Positions 8,910 to 16,855 of a stretch of DNA of 43,931 bases are shown here, piece by piece. The notes under the pieces were generated by a model that saw only the letters and a program-made list of their open reading frames with translations, made no database searches and was not told the origin of the DNA. This stretch comes from an uncultured Winogradskyella sp. GTDB taxonomy: Bacteria; Bacteroidota; Bacteroidia; Flavobacteriales; Flavobacteriaceae. The stretch covers positions 1-43,931 of the forward strand of contig CAJQQC010000029.1 in assembly GCA_905480385.1 (NCBI GenBank), read 5' to 3'. Numbering within the stretch: position 1 is the stretch's first letter; every line of letters begins with the position of its first letter. The position numbers and the translations under genes are program-made.

Positions 8910-9566
8910 ATGAAGGCTTACAGTATTTTTATTTTCCTATTTATAATTTTTTCTGCGTTTGGGCAAAAAGAGAAACCCTTAAATTATTACGATTTAAACG
9001 GAATAGAAATATCGAAGAACGATTTTGAAAAGAAAATATTTGAGATAAATAATGAAGGTAAAACATATTTAAACTTAGTTTTTGAAAATGACTCATCACT
9101 AATCGCAACAATAGTGAGAAGGAAAAATTATGGAAAATTAGATTCTTTAACCCATAGCAAATTGAATAATTATTTAGAAGTAATTGAGAAAGTAGATAAA
9201 ACAAAATTTACTATTATTCAATATCATCCAGGAAAAGATAATTGTAATGACGGTCGAGTACGGTTTAATGGAAAAGAAAATCATTGTTTAGGAAAAAAAT
9301 ATATTGAAAATCTTAAAAACAGTCATAATCTTGAAGCTTATTATATTCATAAGTTAGATGCAAATATCAATTTTAAAAAATCTGGTTGGATAAACTGGTA
9401 CAGCGATAAAAATAGGTTTATCGAAACTCTGTTCTTTAAACATCATTATCCATGTGGAAGTTTTGTAGCAGTTGATAATAAAACTAGAAACTACATATTA
9501 TTTTTAGGAGAATATGGCGCTAGTACTGTTACAAAAATTATTGAAGAAATTTCAAAACAATCTTAA
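8910..9566 (+). CDS. Exported protein of unknown function
   Basis: A 218-residue protein with an N-terminal signal peptide (AYSIFIFLFIIFSAFGQ) and a soluble, Asn/Lys-rich body. It contains three Cys in short motifs (DNCNDGR, NHCLGKK, YPCGSF) and the segment IIQYHPGKDNCND. I do not recognise a family. It starts 4 bases after the TonB-receptor stop, so it is almost certainly in the same operon and probably a periplasmic or surface partner of that system. Its stop overlaps the stop of the convergent cysteine desulfurase gene in a shared TTAA. Confidence 0.7.
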   Translation: MKAYSIFIFLFIIFSAFGQKEKPLNYYDLNGIEISKNDFEKKIFEINNEGKTYLNLVFENDSSLIATIVRRKNYGKLDSLTHSKLNNYLEVIEKVDKTKFTIIQYHPGKDNCNDGRVRFNGKENHCLGKKYIENLKNSHNLEAYYIHKLDANINFKKSGWINWYSDKNRFIETLFFKHHYPCGSFVAVDNKTRNYILFLGEYGASTVTKIIEEISKQS

Positions 9567-10708
9567 TTCTCAGCGAACTCGCAAAGCGTATCTACCACAT
9601 AATTAATCTCGTCTTTAGTATTGTATTTACTTATAGAAAAACGTACAGATGGTCGTTTTAATCTATCTTCTGGTAAAAATGCAGATAACACATGAGAGGC
9701 CATATTACTTCCACTTTGACAGGCACTACCTTTAGAACACGCAATACCTTTTAAATCTAACTGAAACTGTAACATTGCTGCTTTTTCGGGCGGTAATGGC
9801 AAACAAACATTAATTAATGTATAAGTGCTTTTTTCTAAATCGCCTGATGTCCCATTAAAATGACAGTCAGCAAGTTTATGATTTAAACTATCAATAAAAT
9901 ATCGCTTAAGACTTTTAATATACTTACTTTCTACTTCAAGATTTAGATAGGCAATGTTTAAAGCTTCATCCATACCAACGATATTATGCAAACTTTCAGT
10001 ACCTGCACGGTAACCACGCTCCTGCTCTCCTCCAAAAATTAAGGGTTTAAGACCAGATGCTGCCCTGATAAAACAGAATCCTACACCTTTTGGACCATGA
10101 AATTTATGTGCGCTTACTGCTAAAAAATCAATATTAATGTTTTGTAAATCTAGATGGTAATGTCCAACGGATTGGACCGTATCTGAATGAAATAGCGCAT
10201 TATTAGCTTTACACAAATCACCTACACGCTTAATATCTAAAATATTTCCTACCTCATTATTAATATGCATTAAGCTCACTAGCTTTTTAGTATCGCTTTT
10301 TAATAGCGTTTCTAAATGATTGTAATCTACTGTTCCGTTTTCATCTAACTGAACATATGATACTTTGATGTCATATTCGGTTTGTAATTGTATTGCAGTA
10401 TGTAAAACAGCATGATGTTCAACTTTTGATGTAATAATCTCGTTAACACCTAAATCTCTTACGGTACTTCTTAACGCCAAATTGTCTGCTTCTGTTCCGC
10501 CAGACGTGAAAATAATTTCGGCTGGAGATACATTTAAGTACGAGGCTATATTTTTTCGGCATTGCTCCATGATAGACTTTGCCGAACGTCCAAAGCTATG
10601 AGTCGATGACGCATTACCGTAATTATTCTGCAATACTTCGGTCATTTTTTCTATCACTTCGGGACGTAAAGCTGTGGTTGCAGCATTATCGAGATAAATA
10701 TTTTTCAT
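9563..10708 (-). CDS. Cysteine desulfurase (NifS/IscS family)
   Basis: A 381-residue PLP enzyme that releases sulfur from cysteine for Fe-S cluster or thio-cofactor synthesis. Visible are the N-terminal YLDNAATT, the PLP-binding Lys202 in SAHKFHGPKG, THSFGR near residue 36, and the persulfide-carrying Cys330 in SKGSACQSGS. I chose the ATG at 10706-10708, since homologues begin MK-x-IYLDNAATT; an in-frame start 18 bases upstream would add six atypical residues. It stands alone, not beside iscU or suf genes, so it may be a general NifS-like enzyme rather than SufS or IscS. It overlaps the convergent gene's stop by 4 bases. Confidence 0.92.
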   Translation of the reverse strand: MKNIYLDNAATTALRPEVIEKMTEVLQNNYGNASSTHSFGRSAKSIMEQCRKNIASYLNVSPAEIIFTSGGTEADNLALRSTVRDLGVNEIITSKVEHHAVLHTAIQLQTEYDIKVSYVQLDENGTVDYNHLETLLKSDTKKLVSLMHINNEVGNILDIKRVGDLCKANNALFHSDTVQSVGHYHLDLQNINIDFLAVSAHKFHGPKGVGFCFIRAASGLKPLIFGGEQERGYRAGTESLHNIVGMDEALNIAYLNLEVESKYIKSLKRYFIDSLNHKLADCHFNGTSGDLEKSTYTLINVCLPLPPEKAAMLQFQLDLKGIACSKGSACQSGSNMASHVLSAFLPEDRLKRPSVRFSISKYNTKDEINYVVDTLCEFAEN

Positions 10709-10769
10709 GCTGTAAAAGTAAGACATAAAATTATTTTATCTAAGCCACGTTATAATTTGATAAATGGAT

Positions 10770-10777
10770 TATTTTTG
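10770..10777 (+). promoter_or_regulatory. -7 box (TATTTTTG) for the Asp-rich lipoprotein gene
   Basis: Exact TAnnTTTG match 18 bases before the ATG at 10796. Confidence 0.5.
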
Positions 10778-10795
10778 TTGAAAACATAACATCTT

Positions 10796-11710
10796 ATGCG
10801 TAATATTTTTGTGACTTTATTTGCTTTATTTTTAATGATGTCATGTAATGACGGAGATATAATTACAGTCAATATTGATTTTGATGATATTGCATTAGAA
10901 CTATGTGAAAATGACATCTCAAATTATATTTTGTATAAGACAAAATCTGACCCGGCAGAATCTCTAAGTCTAATTTTTCCAAGAACTACAGCCAACGATT
11001 TAATTTTTAACCCAGGAGTTTCACCCTATGAAATATCTTTTGACTTAGGCACTACCAATGTTTTTAATTACAGAACCTATAATCAAGAACCAGAGTTTTG
11101 CACATCAATTCCAAATTCAAATATTATAATCCAAGAAGATTATGAAGCTCAAGGTGGGACAGTAAATGTAGTAGCAGATTTTATAGACTCTGATGACGAT
11201 GGCATACCAAATGAGGATGAAGATGATAATCTGGATGGCGACAACAATTATTTAACCAACCCATTAGACACAGATAATGATGGCCTACCAAATTACATTG
11301 ATCAAGACGATGATAATGATAATGTCTTAACCAAAGATGAAGATGATGATGGTGATGGTGATGGCAATCCAGCAACTGGGTTTAGAGATACTGATAGCGA
11401 TGGCATTCCTGATTATTTAGAAGAAGATGATGATGATGATGGAACAATTACAAGATTAGAAGACGAAGATGAAAATCGTAATCCAACTGACGATTTTTTG
11501 ACAGATACTGATGATCTGCCGCGTTATCGCAATCCAAACACTAATCAAGAATTTTTGGCTCCAAGTCCAGAATTTAGAGTTGTTAGTTATACGAGAACCA
11601 TTAGGTCAACATTTACGATCGAGAATTTAGGGTTAGAAATTATTTCGAGTGATTTTTTAAATTTTGGAACCTATACCACAACCGAGACTTTTACATACGA
11701 TAATAATTAA
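10796..11710 (+). CDS. Lipoprotein with Asp-rich thrombospondin type 3-like calcium-binding repeats
   Basis: A 304-residue protein with a lipoprotein signal peptide and lipobox (LFLMMSC, Cys17). Residues about 128-230 hold repeated Asp-rich units such as DSDDDGIPNEDEDD, DTDNDGLPNYIDQDDD and DTDSDGIPDYLEEDDD. This is the D-x-D-x-D-G-IPD pattern of TSP3-like calcium-binding loops found in many Bacteroidota surface proteins. The repeat DNA is rich in GAT/GAC runs. The C-terminal 75 residues have no recognisable domain. Likely outer-membrane-anchored and calcium-stabilised; the biological role is unknown. The gene is monocistronic, with its stop overlapping the convergent Smr gene. Confidence 0.85.
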   Translation: MRNIFVTLFALFLMMSCNDGDIITVNIDFDDIALELCENDISNYILYKTKSDPAESLSLIFPRTTANDLIFNPGVSPYEISFDLGTTNVFNYRTYNQEPEFCTSIPNSNIIIQEDYEAQGGTVNVVADFIDSDDDGIPNEDEDDNLDGDNNYLTNPLDTDNDGLPNYIDQDDDNDNVLTKDEDDDGDGDGNPATGFRDTDSDGIPDYLEEDDDDDGTITRLEDEDENRNPTDDFLTDTDDLPRYRNPNTNQEFLAPSPEFRVVSYTRTIRSTFTIENLGLEIISSDFLNFGTYTTTETFTYDNN

Positions 11711-12273
11711 GACTTAGGTGCTACATTCTGAAATATCTTAACTTCAGTAGCTCCTAAACCATACTCTTTATAGTCAGCATCATAAAACGTGACATTATTA
11801 TAACGGCGTAAAACAGTATATAACTCTTGTCTTAAAACACCTTCGCCAACACCATGAATAAACACCATTTTAGGCATTCGTTGTTTGATGGCAAATTCTA
11901 ATTGACCACGAGCCGTATTCAATTGTTTGTTTAGCATATCAAAATTTGTCATACCTCTTGTAGAGTCAGTTAATTGGTGAATGTGTAAATCGACTACGAA
12001 AGTTGGTCTGTGACGCTTTTTTGTGTTTGTTGAAGATGGTATTCGTTTTTTTGAGCCTTCTTTCTCTCTAGTAATCTCCTCAATCGATTTATTTGAAAGA
12101 GAATTTAAATTTATAGATTTATCTGTATTGAGTTTTATTAATTCGGTTGCAGAAAATTCAAACTCAAAACCATCACTGTCTTCAATGGTAATGGTATCAT
12201 CTTTAACTTTGATCACTGTTCCTTTTATGGCATCATCAATAGTTTCGACAGTATCTCCTAATCTAATCTTCAT
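11707..12273 (-). CDS. Smr-domain protein (MutS2 C-terminal-like)
   Basis: A 188-residue cytoplasmic protein. Residues 1-50 form a KOW/SH3-like beta segment (GDTVETIDDAIKGTVIKVKD), then a charged linker, then an Smr domain from about residue 92 with the signature motifs DLHIH (95-99) and HGVGEGVLR (140-148). Smr domains are nucleases or RNA/DNA-binding modules. Stand-alone Smr proteins with a MutS2-like N-terminal tail are common in Bacteroidota, but their target is not settled. Its ATG overlaps the stop of the small upstream membrane-protein gene by 11 bases, implying translational coupling. Confidence 0.88.
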   Translation of the reverse strand: MKIRLGDTVETIDDAIKGTVIKVKDDTITIEDSDGFEFEFSATELIKLNTDKSINLNSLSNKSIEEITREKEGSKKRIPSSTNTKKRHRPTFVVDLHIHQLTDSTRGMTNFDMLNKQLNTARGQLEFAIKQRMPKMVFIHGVGEGVLRQELYTVLRRYNNVTFYDADYKEYGLGATEVKIFQNVAPKS

Positions 12274-12487
12274 CTTCTTCTATGTATTCTGTTTTTATAA
12301 AAGATTCTTCTTCTTGGTTATCAAATTTGCTAGGCACATTTCGAGATGTTCTATAAATTCCAAACATTAAAAGAACTATTCCACCCACTAATAAGTAAAC
12401 ATTCTGCTCTTGCTCTGCTTGCGCATGAATTGCAATCACGCCACCAATGACAATACTAATAATATTGATTATTGTAGATAAATTCAT
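12263..12487 (-). CDS. Small membrane protein of unknown function
   Basis: A 74-residue protein with two predicted transmembrane helices (TIINIISIVIGGVIAIHA and VYLLVGGIVLLMFGIYRT) and an acidic cytoplasmic tail ending in EEDED. It overlaps the Smr gene by 11 bases, so the pair forms a two-gene operon. A -7 box lies at 12492-12499, only 4 bases before the ATG. I do not recognise a named family. Confidence 0.75.
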   Translation of the reverse strand: MNLSTIINIISIVIGGVIAIHAQAEQEQNVYLLVGGIVLLMFGIYRTSRNVPSKFDNQEEESFIKTEYIEEDED

Positions 12488-12491
12488 ATTA

Positions 12492-12499
12492 CAAAAGTA
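12492..12499 (-). promoter_or_regulatory. -7 box (TACTTTTG) for the small membrane protein/Smr operon
   Basis: Exact TAnnTTTG match on the minus strand ending 4 bases before the ATG at 12487, which implies a leaderless or near-leaderless transcript. Confidence 0.5.
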
Positions 12500-12518
12500 A
12501 TCTATTCTCTAAAACAAT

Positions 12519-12526
12519 TATATTTG
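12519..12526 (+). promoter_or_regulatory. -7 box (TATATTTG) for the DUF2752/CD225 cluster
   Basis: Exact TAnnTTTG match ending 4 bases before the ATG at 12531. It is divergent from the box at 12492-12499, so the 43-base gap carries two back-to-back promoters. Confidence 0.5.
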
Positions 12527-12530
12527 AAAT

Positions 12531-12824
12531 ATGAAGAGACTTGCCCTTCAACTTGAAGATTATATGCTGCCATGTATGTGGAAAAAAAACTTTGGTATTG
12601 ATTGTTTGGGTTGTGGAATGCAACGTTCATTCAATTTTTTACTACAAGGTGAATTTATTGCTGCATTACATATGTATCCAGCGATTTACACTCTGATAAT
12701 AATGTTTGCTTACTTAATACTTCATTTGAAATTTAAATTCAAGTATGGACATCGAGTTATATTATCTCTTTTCTCAATAAATATCAGTATTATTGTAATA
12801 AACTTTATAATAAAAACATTTTAA
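12531..12824 (+). CDS. DUF2752 family small membrane protein
   Basis: A 97-residue protein with the DUF2752 core IDCLGCGMQRSFNFLLQGEF (Cys-x-Gly-Cys-Gly-x-Gln-Arg), followed by a short amphipathic stretch (FIAALHMYPAIY) and two transmembrane helices (YTLIIMFAYLILHL and VILSLFSINISIIVINFII). The paired cysteines in the conserved motif suggest metal binding or redox, but the family has no established function that I know of. It is first in a run of four small membrane-protein genes, with the CCC-motif gene 11 bases downstream. Confidence 0.85.
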   Translation: MKRLALQLEDYMLPCMWKKNFGIDCLGCGMQRSFNFLLQGEFIAALHMYPAIYTLIIMFAYLILHLKFKFKYGHRVILSLFSINISIIVINFIIKTF

Positions 12825-12835
12825 ATAAACTTCAA

Positions 12836-13168
12836 ATGGAACAACAACAATTACCTAATGCAACTCTAATATTAATAATGGGAATTTTATCAATCTTAGG
12901 ATGTTGCTGTTACGGAGCCCCAGGATTAATTATAGGTATAATAGCTATTGTATTAGGTGTTAAAGCTACTAAAATTTATAAAGCTTCACCAGAAGTTTAT
13001 ACTAGTTTTGGAAATGTTCAGGCAGGAAAAATCATGGGTATTATAGGTGTTGTTTTGAGTATTCTTTTTATTATATACTTAATTTGGGTAATATCTTATT
13101 TTGGATTGGAAACATTGCAAGACCAAGAAGAATTGCAACGCCGTATACAAGAAATGATGGGTCAATAA
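12836..13168 (+). CDS. CCC-motif membrane protein (DUF4190-like)
   Basis: A 110-residue membrane protein with two hydrophobic hairpins. The first contains SILGCCCYGAPGLIIGIIAI, with three adjacent cysteines at the membrane face. The second is GKIMGIIGVVLSILFIIYLI, followed by an acidic/Gln-rich cytosolic tail. The layout (CCxxG motif, helix, short loop with A-K, second helix) resembles DUF4190 and, more distantly, CD225 proteins. The cysteine cluster is a plausible S-acylation or metal site, but this is inference. It is 11 bases after DUF2752 and 26 bases before the CD225 gene. Confidence 0.8.
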   Translation: MEQQQLPNATLILIMGILSILGCCCYGAPGLIIGIIAIVLGVKATKIYKASPEVYTSFGNVQAGKIMGIIGVVLSILFIIYLIWVISYFGLETLQDQEELQRRIQEMMGQ

Positions 13169-13194
13169 ACAACAAAAACTAATACAAATTTAAC

Positions 13195-13494
13195 ATGGAA
13201 CAAAAACCAATCACATCATCAGGAAATATTCCTCAAAGACCAAACAACTATTTAGTACTAGCTATTATTACAACATTTTTATGCTGTAATGTCACTGGAG
13301 TTGTAAGTATTGTGTATGCTGCACAAGTAAATGCAAAATGGGAAGGTGGAAATTATGATGGAGCCATTAGTGACTCTAAAAACGCAAAACTTTGGGGACT
13401 TATTGGTCTTATTGGTGGTTTTTTACTTATTGCAATAATGATGTTAATTTATGGCGCAGCCTTTATAGCGGCCATGAGTTCTGGAGGCTACTAA
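13195..13494 (+). CDS. CD225/dispanin family membrane protein (IFITM-like fold)
   Basis: A 99-residue protein. A short cytosolic N-terminus is followed by a re-entrant or transmembrane helix LVLAIITTFLCCNVTGVVSI, a loop KWEGGNYDGAISDSKNAKLW and a second transmembrane helix (GLIGLIGGFLLIAIMMLIYG). The CC near the first helix and the GDxxGAxxxSxxAK-like loop are the hallmarks of the CD225 (dispanin) family, whose vertebrate members are the interferon-induced IFITM proteins. Bacterial members have no proven role. It is followed 34 bases later by a terminator-like hairpin. Confidence 0.85.
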   Translation: MEQKPITSSGNIPQRPNNYLVLAIITTFLCCNVTGVVSIVYAAQVNAKWEGGNYDGAISDSKNAKLWGLIGLIGGFLLIAIMMLIYGAAFIAAMSSGGY

Positions 13495-13528
13495 TTATTA
13501 AATCACTCCTTAAATATAAATATTTAAA

Positions 13529-13567
13529 ATATGGGTATCTGCTGTTGTTGATACCCATATATTTTTT
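13529..13567 (+). terminator. Terminator-like hairpin after the CD225 gene
   Basis: ATATGGGTATC (13529-13539) pairs perfectly with GATACCCATAT (13550-13560) over 11 bp, with a 10-base loop, and is followed by ATTTTTT. It fits an intrinsic terminator or attenuator for the upstream cluster. It lies inside the open frame of the next gene, which has no ATG, so the two observations bear on each other. Confidence 0.6.
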
Positions 13568-13925
13568 GGCAAAGTATTATTATCTCAACGACCCAGAAGT
13601 CACAAACGCAGGAGGTCTTTTTCCTAAATGTCCATTTTATGTTTTAACAAATTTCCACTGTCCTGGATGCGGAAGTCAACGTGCTATACATGATATATTA
13701 CATTTTAGAATTATAGATGCGCTAATGCATAATGTGACAATAGTGATAGTCGTAATTCTACTTCTTTCGAAGATTTATGCTTTTCTATCCAAAAAATTCT
13801 TCAAACAATATTATTATAATTTAAGTCACAAAGCCTATTTCACTTACGCAATTCGTGTGTTTGTATTTGCATATTGGATATTAAGAAACCTACCGTATTA
13901 TCCTTTTACAGAATTAGCACCTTAG
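13545..13925 (+). CDS. DUF2752 family membrane protein, start uncertain
   Basis: Open frame with the DUF2752 signature FPKCPFYVLTNFHCPGCGSQ (then Arg), a first helix LLLLIPIYFLAKYYY, a second helix VTIVIVVILLLSKIYAFL and a third, FTYAIRVFVFAYWILR. No ATG lies between the CD225 stop (13494) and the domain. In-frame options are CTG 13539/13542, TTG 13545, 13548 or 13566, or a rare ATT at 13497. The coordinate given uses the first TTG, and is a guess. The only upstream in-frame ATG (13392) would overlap CD225 by about 100 bases and add out-of-frame CD225 sequence, so I reject it. This is the second DUF2752 gene of the cluster and resembles the first mainly around CPGCGSQR. Confidence 0.72.
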   Translation: MLIPIYFLAKYYYLNDPEVTNAGGLFPKCPFYVLTNFHCPGCGSQRAIHDILHFRIIDALMHNVTIVIVVILLLSKIYAFLSKKFFKQYYYNLSHKAYFTYAIRVFVFAYWILRNLPYYPFTELAP

Positions 13926-13926
13926 C

Positions 13927-15207
13927 TTAAACTTCAAATTCTCTTAGTGTCTTTGTAATTATAGACACGCAGTCCAATAATTGCTCTTTAGTCATTACTA
14001 AAGGTGGTGCAAAACGAATGATGTTGCCATGAGTTGGTTTTGCAAGTAAGCCATTATCTCTTAGTCTCAAACATATATTCCAAGCTGTATAACTATCTTC
14101 ATCGTCATTGATTAAAATAGCATTAAGTAAGCCCCGTCCACGAACAAGATTTACAATCGAACTGGTTTTGATAAATTTATTCATTTCTGCTCTAAAAAGC
14201 TTTCCTAAAAAGTCTGCATTTTTAGCTAATTTTTCATCTTTCACAACCTCTAAAGCCGCTATAGCAACAGCCGCTGCTATTGGGTTACCACCAAAAGTAC
14301 TACCATGGTTTCCTGGTTGAATAACATTCATAATATCATTGTTTGCCATAACAGCAGACACAGGGTATAAACCACCACTTAAGGCTTTTCCTAATATTAA
14401 AACATCTGGCTTAACATCTGGTGTACCAGAACAATTTTTATCTACACAATCACAGTTACCACAACTGGCTAATAAACGTCCTGTTCGTGCAATACCTGTT
14501 TGTACTTCATCTGCGATAAATAAGACATTATATTTTTTACACAATGCTTTGGCTTCTTTTAAATAGTTTTCGCTTGGTACATAAACTCCAGCTTCACCCT
14601 GAATAGGTTCTACCATAAAACCAGCTACATCCTTATTTGAAGATAACACAGTTTCTAACGCTTCCAAATTGTCGTACTCTACTTTTATAAAACCATCGGT
14701 ATAAGGACCAAAGTTTTTACGAGCTACAGGATCGTTGGAAAATGATATAATTGTTGTAGTTCTACCATGAAAATTATTGTTACAAACAACTATTTCTGCT
14801 TTATTTAAATCTATTCCTTTGACTTCATAAGCCCATTTTCTACAAAGTTTTAAAGCTGTTTCTACAGCTTCTGCTCCTGAGTTCATTGGGAGCATTTTAT
14901 CGAACTTAAAAAACTCAGTTGCATATTTTTCGTACTTACCAAGCATATCGTTGTAAAACGCTCTTGAAGTTAAAGTTAGTCTTTGTGCTTGCTCAGTCAT
15001 TGCATTCACAATTTTAGGGTGACAATGCCCTTGATTTAATGATGAATATGCAGATAAAAAGTCGTAATACTTTTTACCTTCAACATCCCAAACAAAAACA
15101 CCTTCTCCTTTGCTTAGTACAACTGGTAATGGGTGATAATTTTGTGCGCCATACTTGTTTTCTAGTGCCATCGCTTCTTGCGATGAAATGTGGTCTAAAA
15201 CAGCCAT
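13927..15207 (-). CDS. rocD: Ornithine aminotransferase (ornithine-oxo-acid transaminase)
   Basis: A 426-residue class III PLP aminotransferase converting ornithine plus 2-oxoglutarate to glutamate-5-semialdehyde. Seen are the N-terminal [20 protein letters not shown] typical of Roc[28 protein letters not shown] and the PLP lysine in [16 protein letters not shown] Cys-rich insert, [11 protein letters not shown] (about 14430-14470), lies between the cofactor Asp-Glu motif and the Lys. It could bind metal, and it is absent from well-known RocD proteins of other phyla. The enzyme links arginine and proline metabolism. It stands alone; the convergent DUF2752 gene ends 1 base away. Confidence 0.94.
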   Translation of the reverse strand: MAVLDHISSQEAMALENKYGAQNYHPLPVVLSKGEGVFVWDVEGKKYYDFLSAYSSLNQGHCHPKIVNAMTEQAQRLTLTSRAFYNDMLGKYEKYATEFFKFDKMLPMNSGAEAVETALKLCRKWAYEVKGIDLNKAEIVVCNNNFHGRTTTIISFSNDPVARKNFGPYTDGFIKVEYDNLEALETVLSSNKDVAGFMVEPIQGEAGVYVPSENYLKEAKALCKKYNVLFIADEVQTGIARTGRLLASCGNCDCVDKNCSGTPDVKPDVLILGKALSGGLYPVSAVMANNDIMNVIQPGNHGSTFGGNPIAAAVAIAALEVVKDEKLAKNADFLGKLFRAEMNKFIKTSSIVNLVRGRGLLNAILINDDEDSYTAWNICLRLRDNGLLAKPTHGNIIRFAPPLVMTKEQLLDCVSIITKTLREFEV

Positions 15208-15375
15208 TTTTAATATCGTTTTTAAATTAAAAAAATAACCATTCCTTATCTACCTTTATCCTTTCGAAGAGTCGAAAATTCAGCGTGGGAAAGAAATCAT
15301 CCCTAAGAATGTGCAAATTAATAATTAAATAGAGATTATAAAAGCCTCACATCTATTCTATTCAACAAATGCAAT

Positions 15376-15383
15376 TATATTTG
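15376..15383 (+). promoter_or_regulatory. -7 box (TATATTTG) for the rlmD operon
   Basis: Exact TAnnTTTG match 17 bases before the ATG at 15401. The remaining 193-base gap between rocD and rlmD shows nothing else I can name. Confidence 0.5.
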
Positions 15384-15400
15384 CAATCTAATTATTAAAC

Positions 15401-16855
15401 ATGCCAAGAAGAGAACGTAATAAGTTTGTAAAGCGTGGACAAATCCTTAAACTTTTAATCGAAGATTACGCCTATGGCGGAAAAGGGATTGCACGTATCA
15501 GAAACGAGCATGGTGAGTTTGTTGTATTTGTACCTAATACTTTACCTGGTCAATTGGTTAAGGCTCAAGTAAAAAAATCGAGTAAAACTTATGCAGAATG
15601 CAAGTTATTTGAAGTGTTGAAATACTCAGATGATGAAGTTGAAATGCCATACCAAACTATTCCTGGTGCACCGTACATAAAATTACCAATAGAGAAACAA
15701 CACCAATATAAAAAACAAAGCACGCTAGAGCTTTTTAAACGAATCGGGAAAGTCATTAATATTGAAGACAAGTTTGATGAATTTGTAACTTCACCAAATA
15801 CATTTCATTATAGAAATAAAATGGAATATGGTTTCTCTGCTATCGGTTATAATCATGAATTGAAAACTGATGTAGATGAATTTACTTTGGGTTTCAAAAA
15901 ACGAGGTACTTGGTGGTGTGGTGATAATCTTAATGATGATTCAGGCCTATTTGATGCAGAATTTGAAAGCCAATTAAAAGATATACGAGCTTATTGTGAG
16001 GCTACTAATCTAGCACCATGGCATGCCCCTCAAAAAGTTGGATTTTTTAGATATTTTGTAGTACGCAAGTCCTATAAAACAAAAAAACTTTTATTCAATT
16101 TGGTAACAACATCCTATGACTTACCAAAATTTGACTTAGATAAGTTTGCAGAATTTTTAGTGAGTCTTTTTGGAAATCGAGTAGCTGGTTTGTTGCATAC
16201 TGTTAATGATGAAATTGGTGATAGAACCATAGCCACTTCAGGAAGTATTAGTTTAGTCTATGGTAAGGATAAAATAATTGAAGAATTATTAAATCTAGAT
16301 TTTGAGATTAGCATGAAGAGCTTTTTTCAGACCAATCCAAAATCTGCAGAAAAACTATATACAAAGGTTATCGATTACGCACTAGAAAATAAAGAAACTA
16401 TCGATAATACTGTAGTTATGGATTTATTTTGTGGAACCGGAACTATTGGGCAAATACTAGCGTCAAGAAGTGAGAATACTAAGATAGTTGGTGTAGATAT
16501 TGTAGCTTCAGCCATAGAAGATGCGAAAGAAAACGCCAAACGCAATGGTATTGAAGGCCTTAAGTTCTATGCTGCAGATGTTGGTAAATTTTTAAATGAA
16601 CACCCAGAATACACTAACAAAATAAGAACAATTATTTTGGATCCGGCACGTGCTGGTATTGCACCAAAAACTCTGAAAAAAATAATAAACCTTAATGCAG
16701 AACGTTTGGTTTATGTATCTTGTAATCCTGCGACTCAAGCAAGAGATACCGAGCAATTAATGCAAGCAGGATATACTATAAAAAAGTTTAGTTTAGTAGA
16801 CCAGTTTCCGCATACAGCTCATATCGAAACCGTCATTTTATTTGAAAAAGCCTAA
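15401..16855 (+). CDS. rlmD: 23S rRNA (uracil-5-)-methyltransferase RlmD
   Basis: A 484-residue class I SAM-dependent RNA methyltransferase of the RlmD/TrmA group. It has an N-terminal TRAM domain (GQILKLLIEDYAYGGKGIAR), the SAM-binding motif MDLFCGTGTIGQ, the DPARAGI motif and the catalytic-Cys motif VSCNPATQARD near the C-terminus. It methylates C5 of a uracil in 23S rRNA (U1939 in E. coli numbering). Which exact uracil is modified in this lineage is inferred. The stop overlaps the next ATG (TAATG), giving tight coupling with the DUF6452 gene. Confidence 0.93.
   Translation: MPRRERNKFVKRGQILKLLIEDYAYGGKGIARIRNEHGEFVVFVPNTLPGQLVKAQVKKSSKTYAECKLFEVLKYSDDEVEMPYQTIPGAPYIKLPIEKQHQYKKQSTLELFKRIGKVINIEDKFDEFVTSPNTFHYRNKMEYGFSAIGYNHELKTDVDEFTLGFKKRGTWWCGDNLNDDSGLFDAEFESQLKDIRAYCEATNLAPWHAPQKVGFFRYFVVRKSYKTKKLLFNLVTTSYDLPKFDLDKFAEFLVSLFGNRVAGLLHTVNDEIGDRTIATSGSISLVYGKDKIIEELLNLDFEISMKSFFQTNPKSAEKLYTKVIDYALENKETIDNTVVMDLFCGTGTIGQILASRSENTKIVGVDIVASAIEDAKENAKRNGIEGLKFYAADVGKFLNEHPEYTNKIRTIILDPARAGIAPKTLKKIINLNAERLVYVSCNPATQARDTEQLMQAGYTIKKFSLVDQFPHTAHIETVILFEKA

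Noticed and set aside
11181..11375. His-rich minus-strand open frame that looks metal-binding
   Set aside because: It is the reverse complement of GAT/GAC Asp repeats of the TSP3-like lipoprotein; the His run is a by-product.
13392..13544. ATG at 13392 as the start of the second DUF2752 gene
   Set aside because: The added residues are an out-of-frame reading of the CD225 gene (Trp/Tyr-rich, no signal), and the overlap would be about 100 bases.
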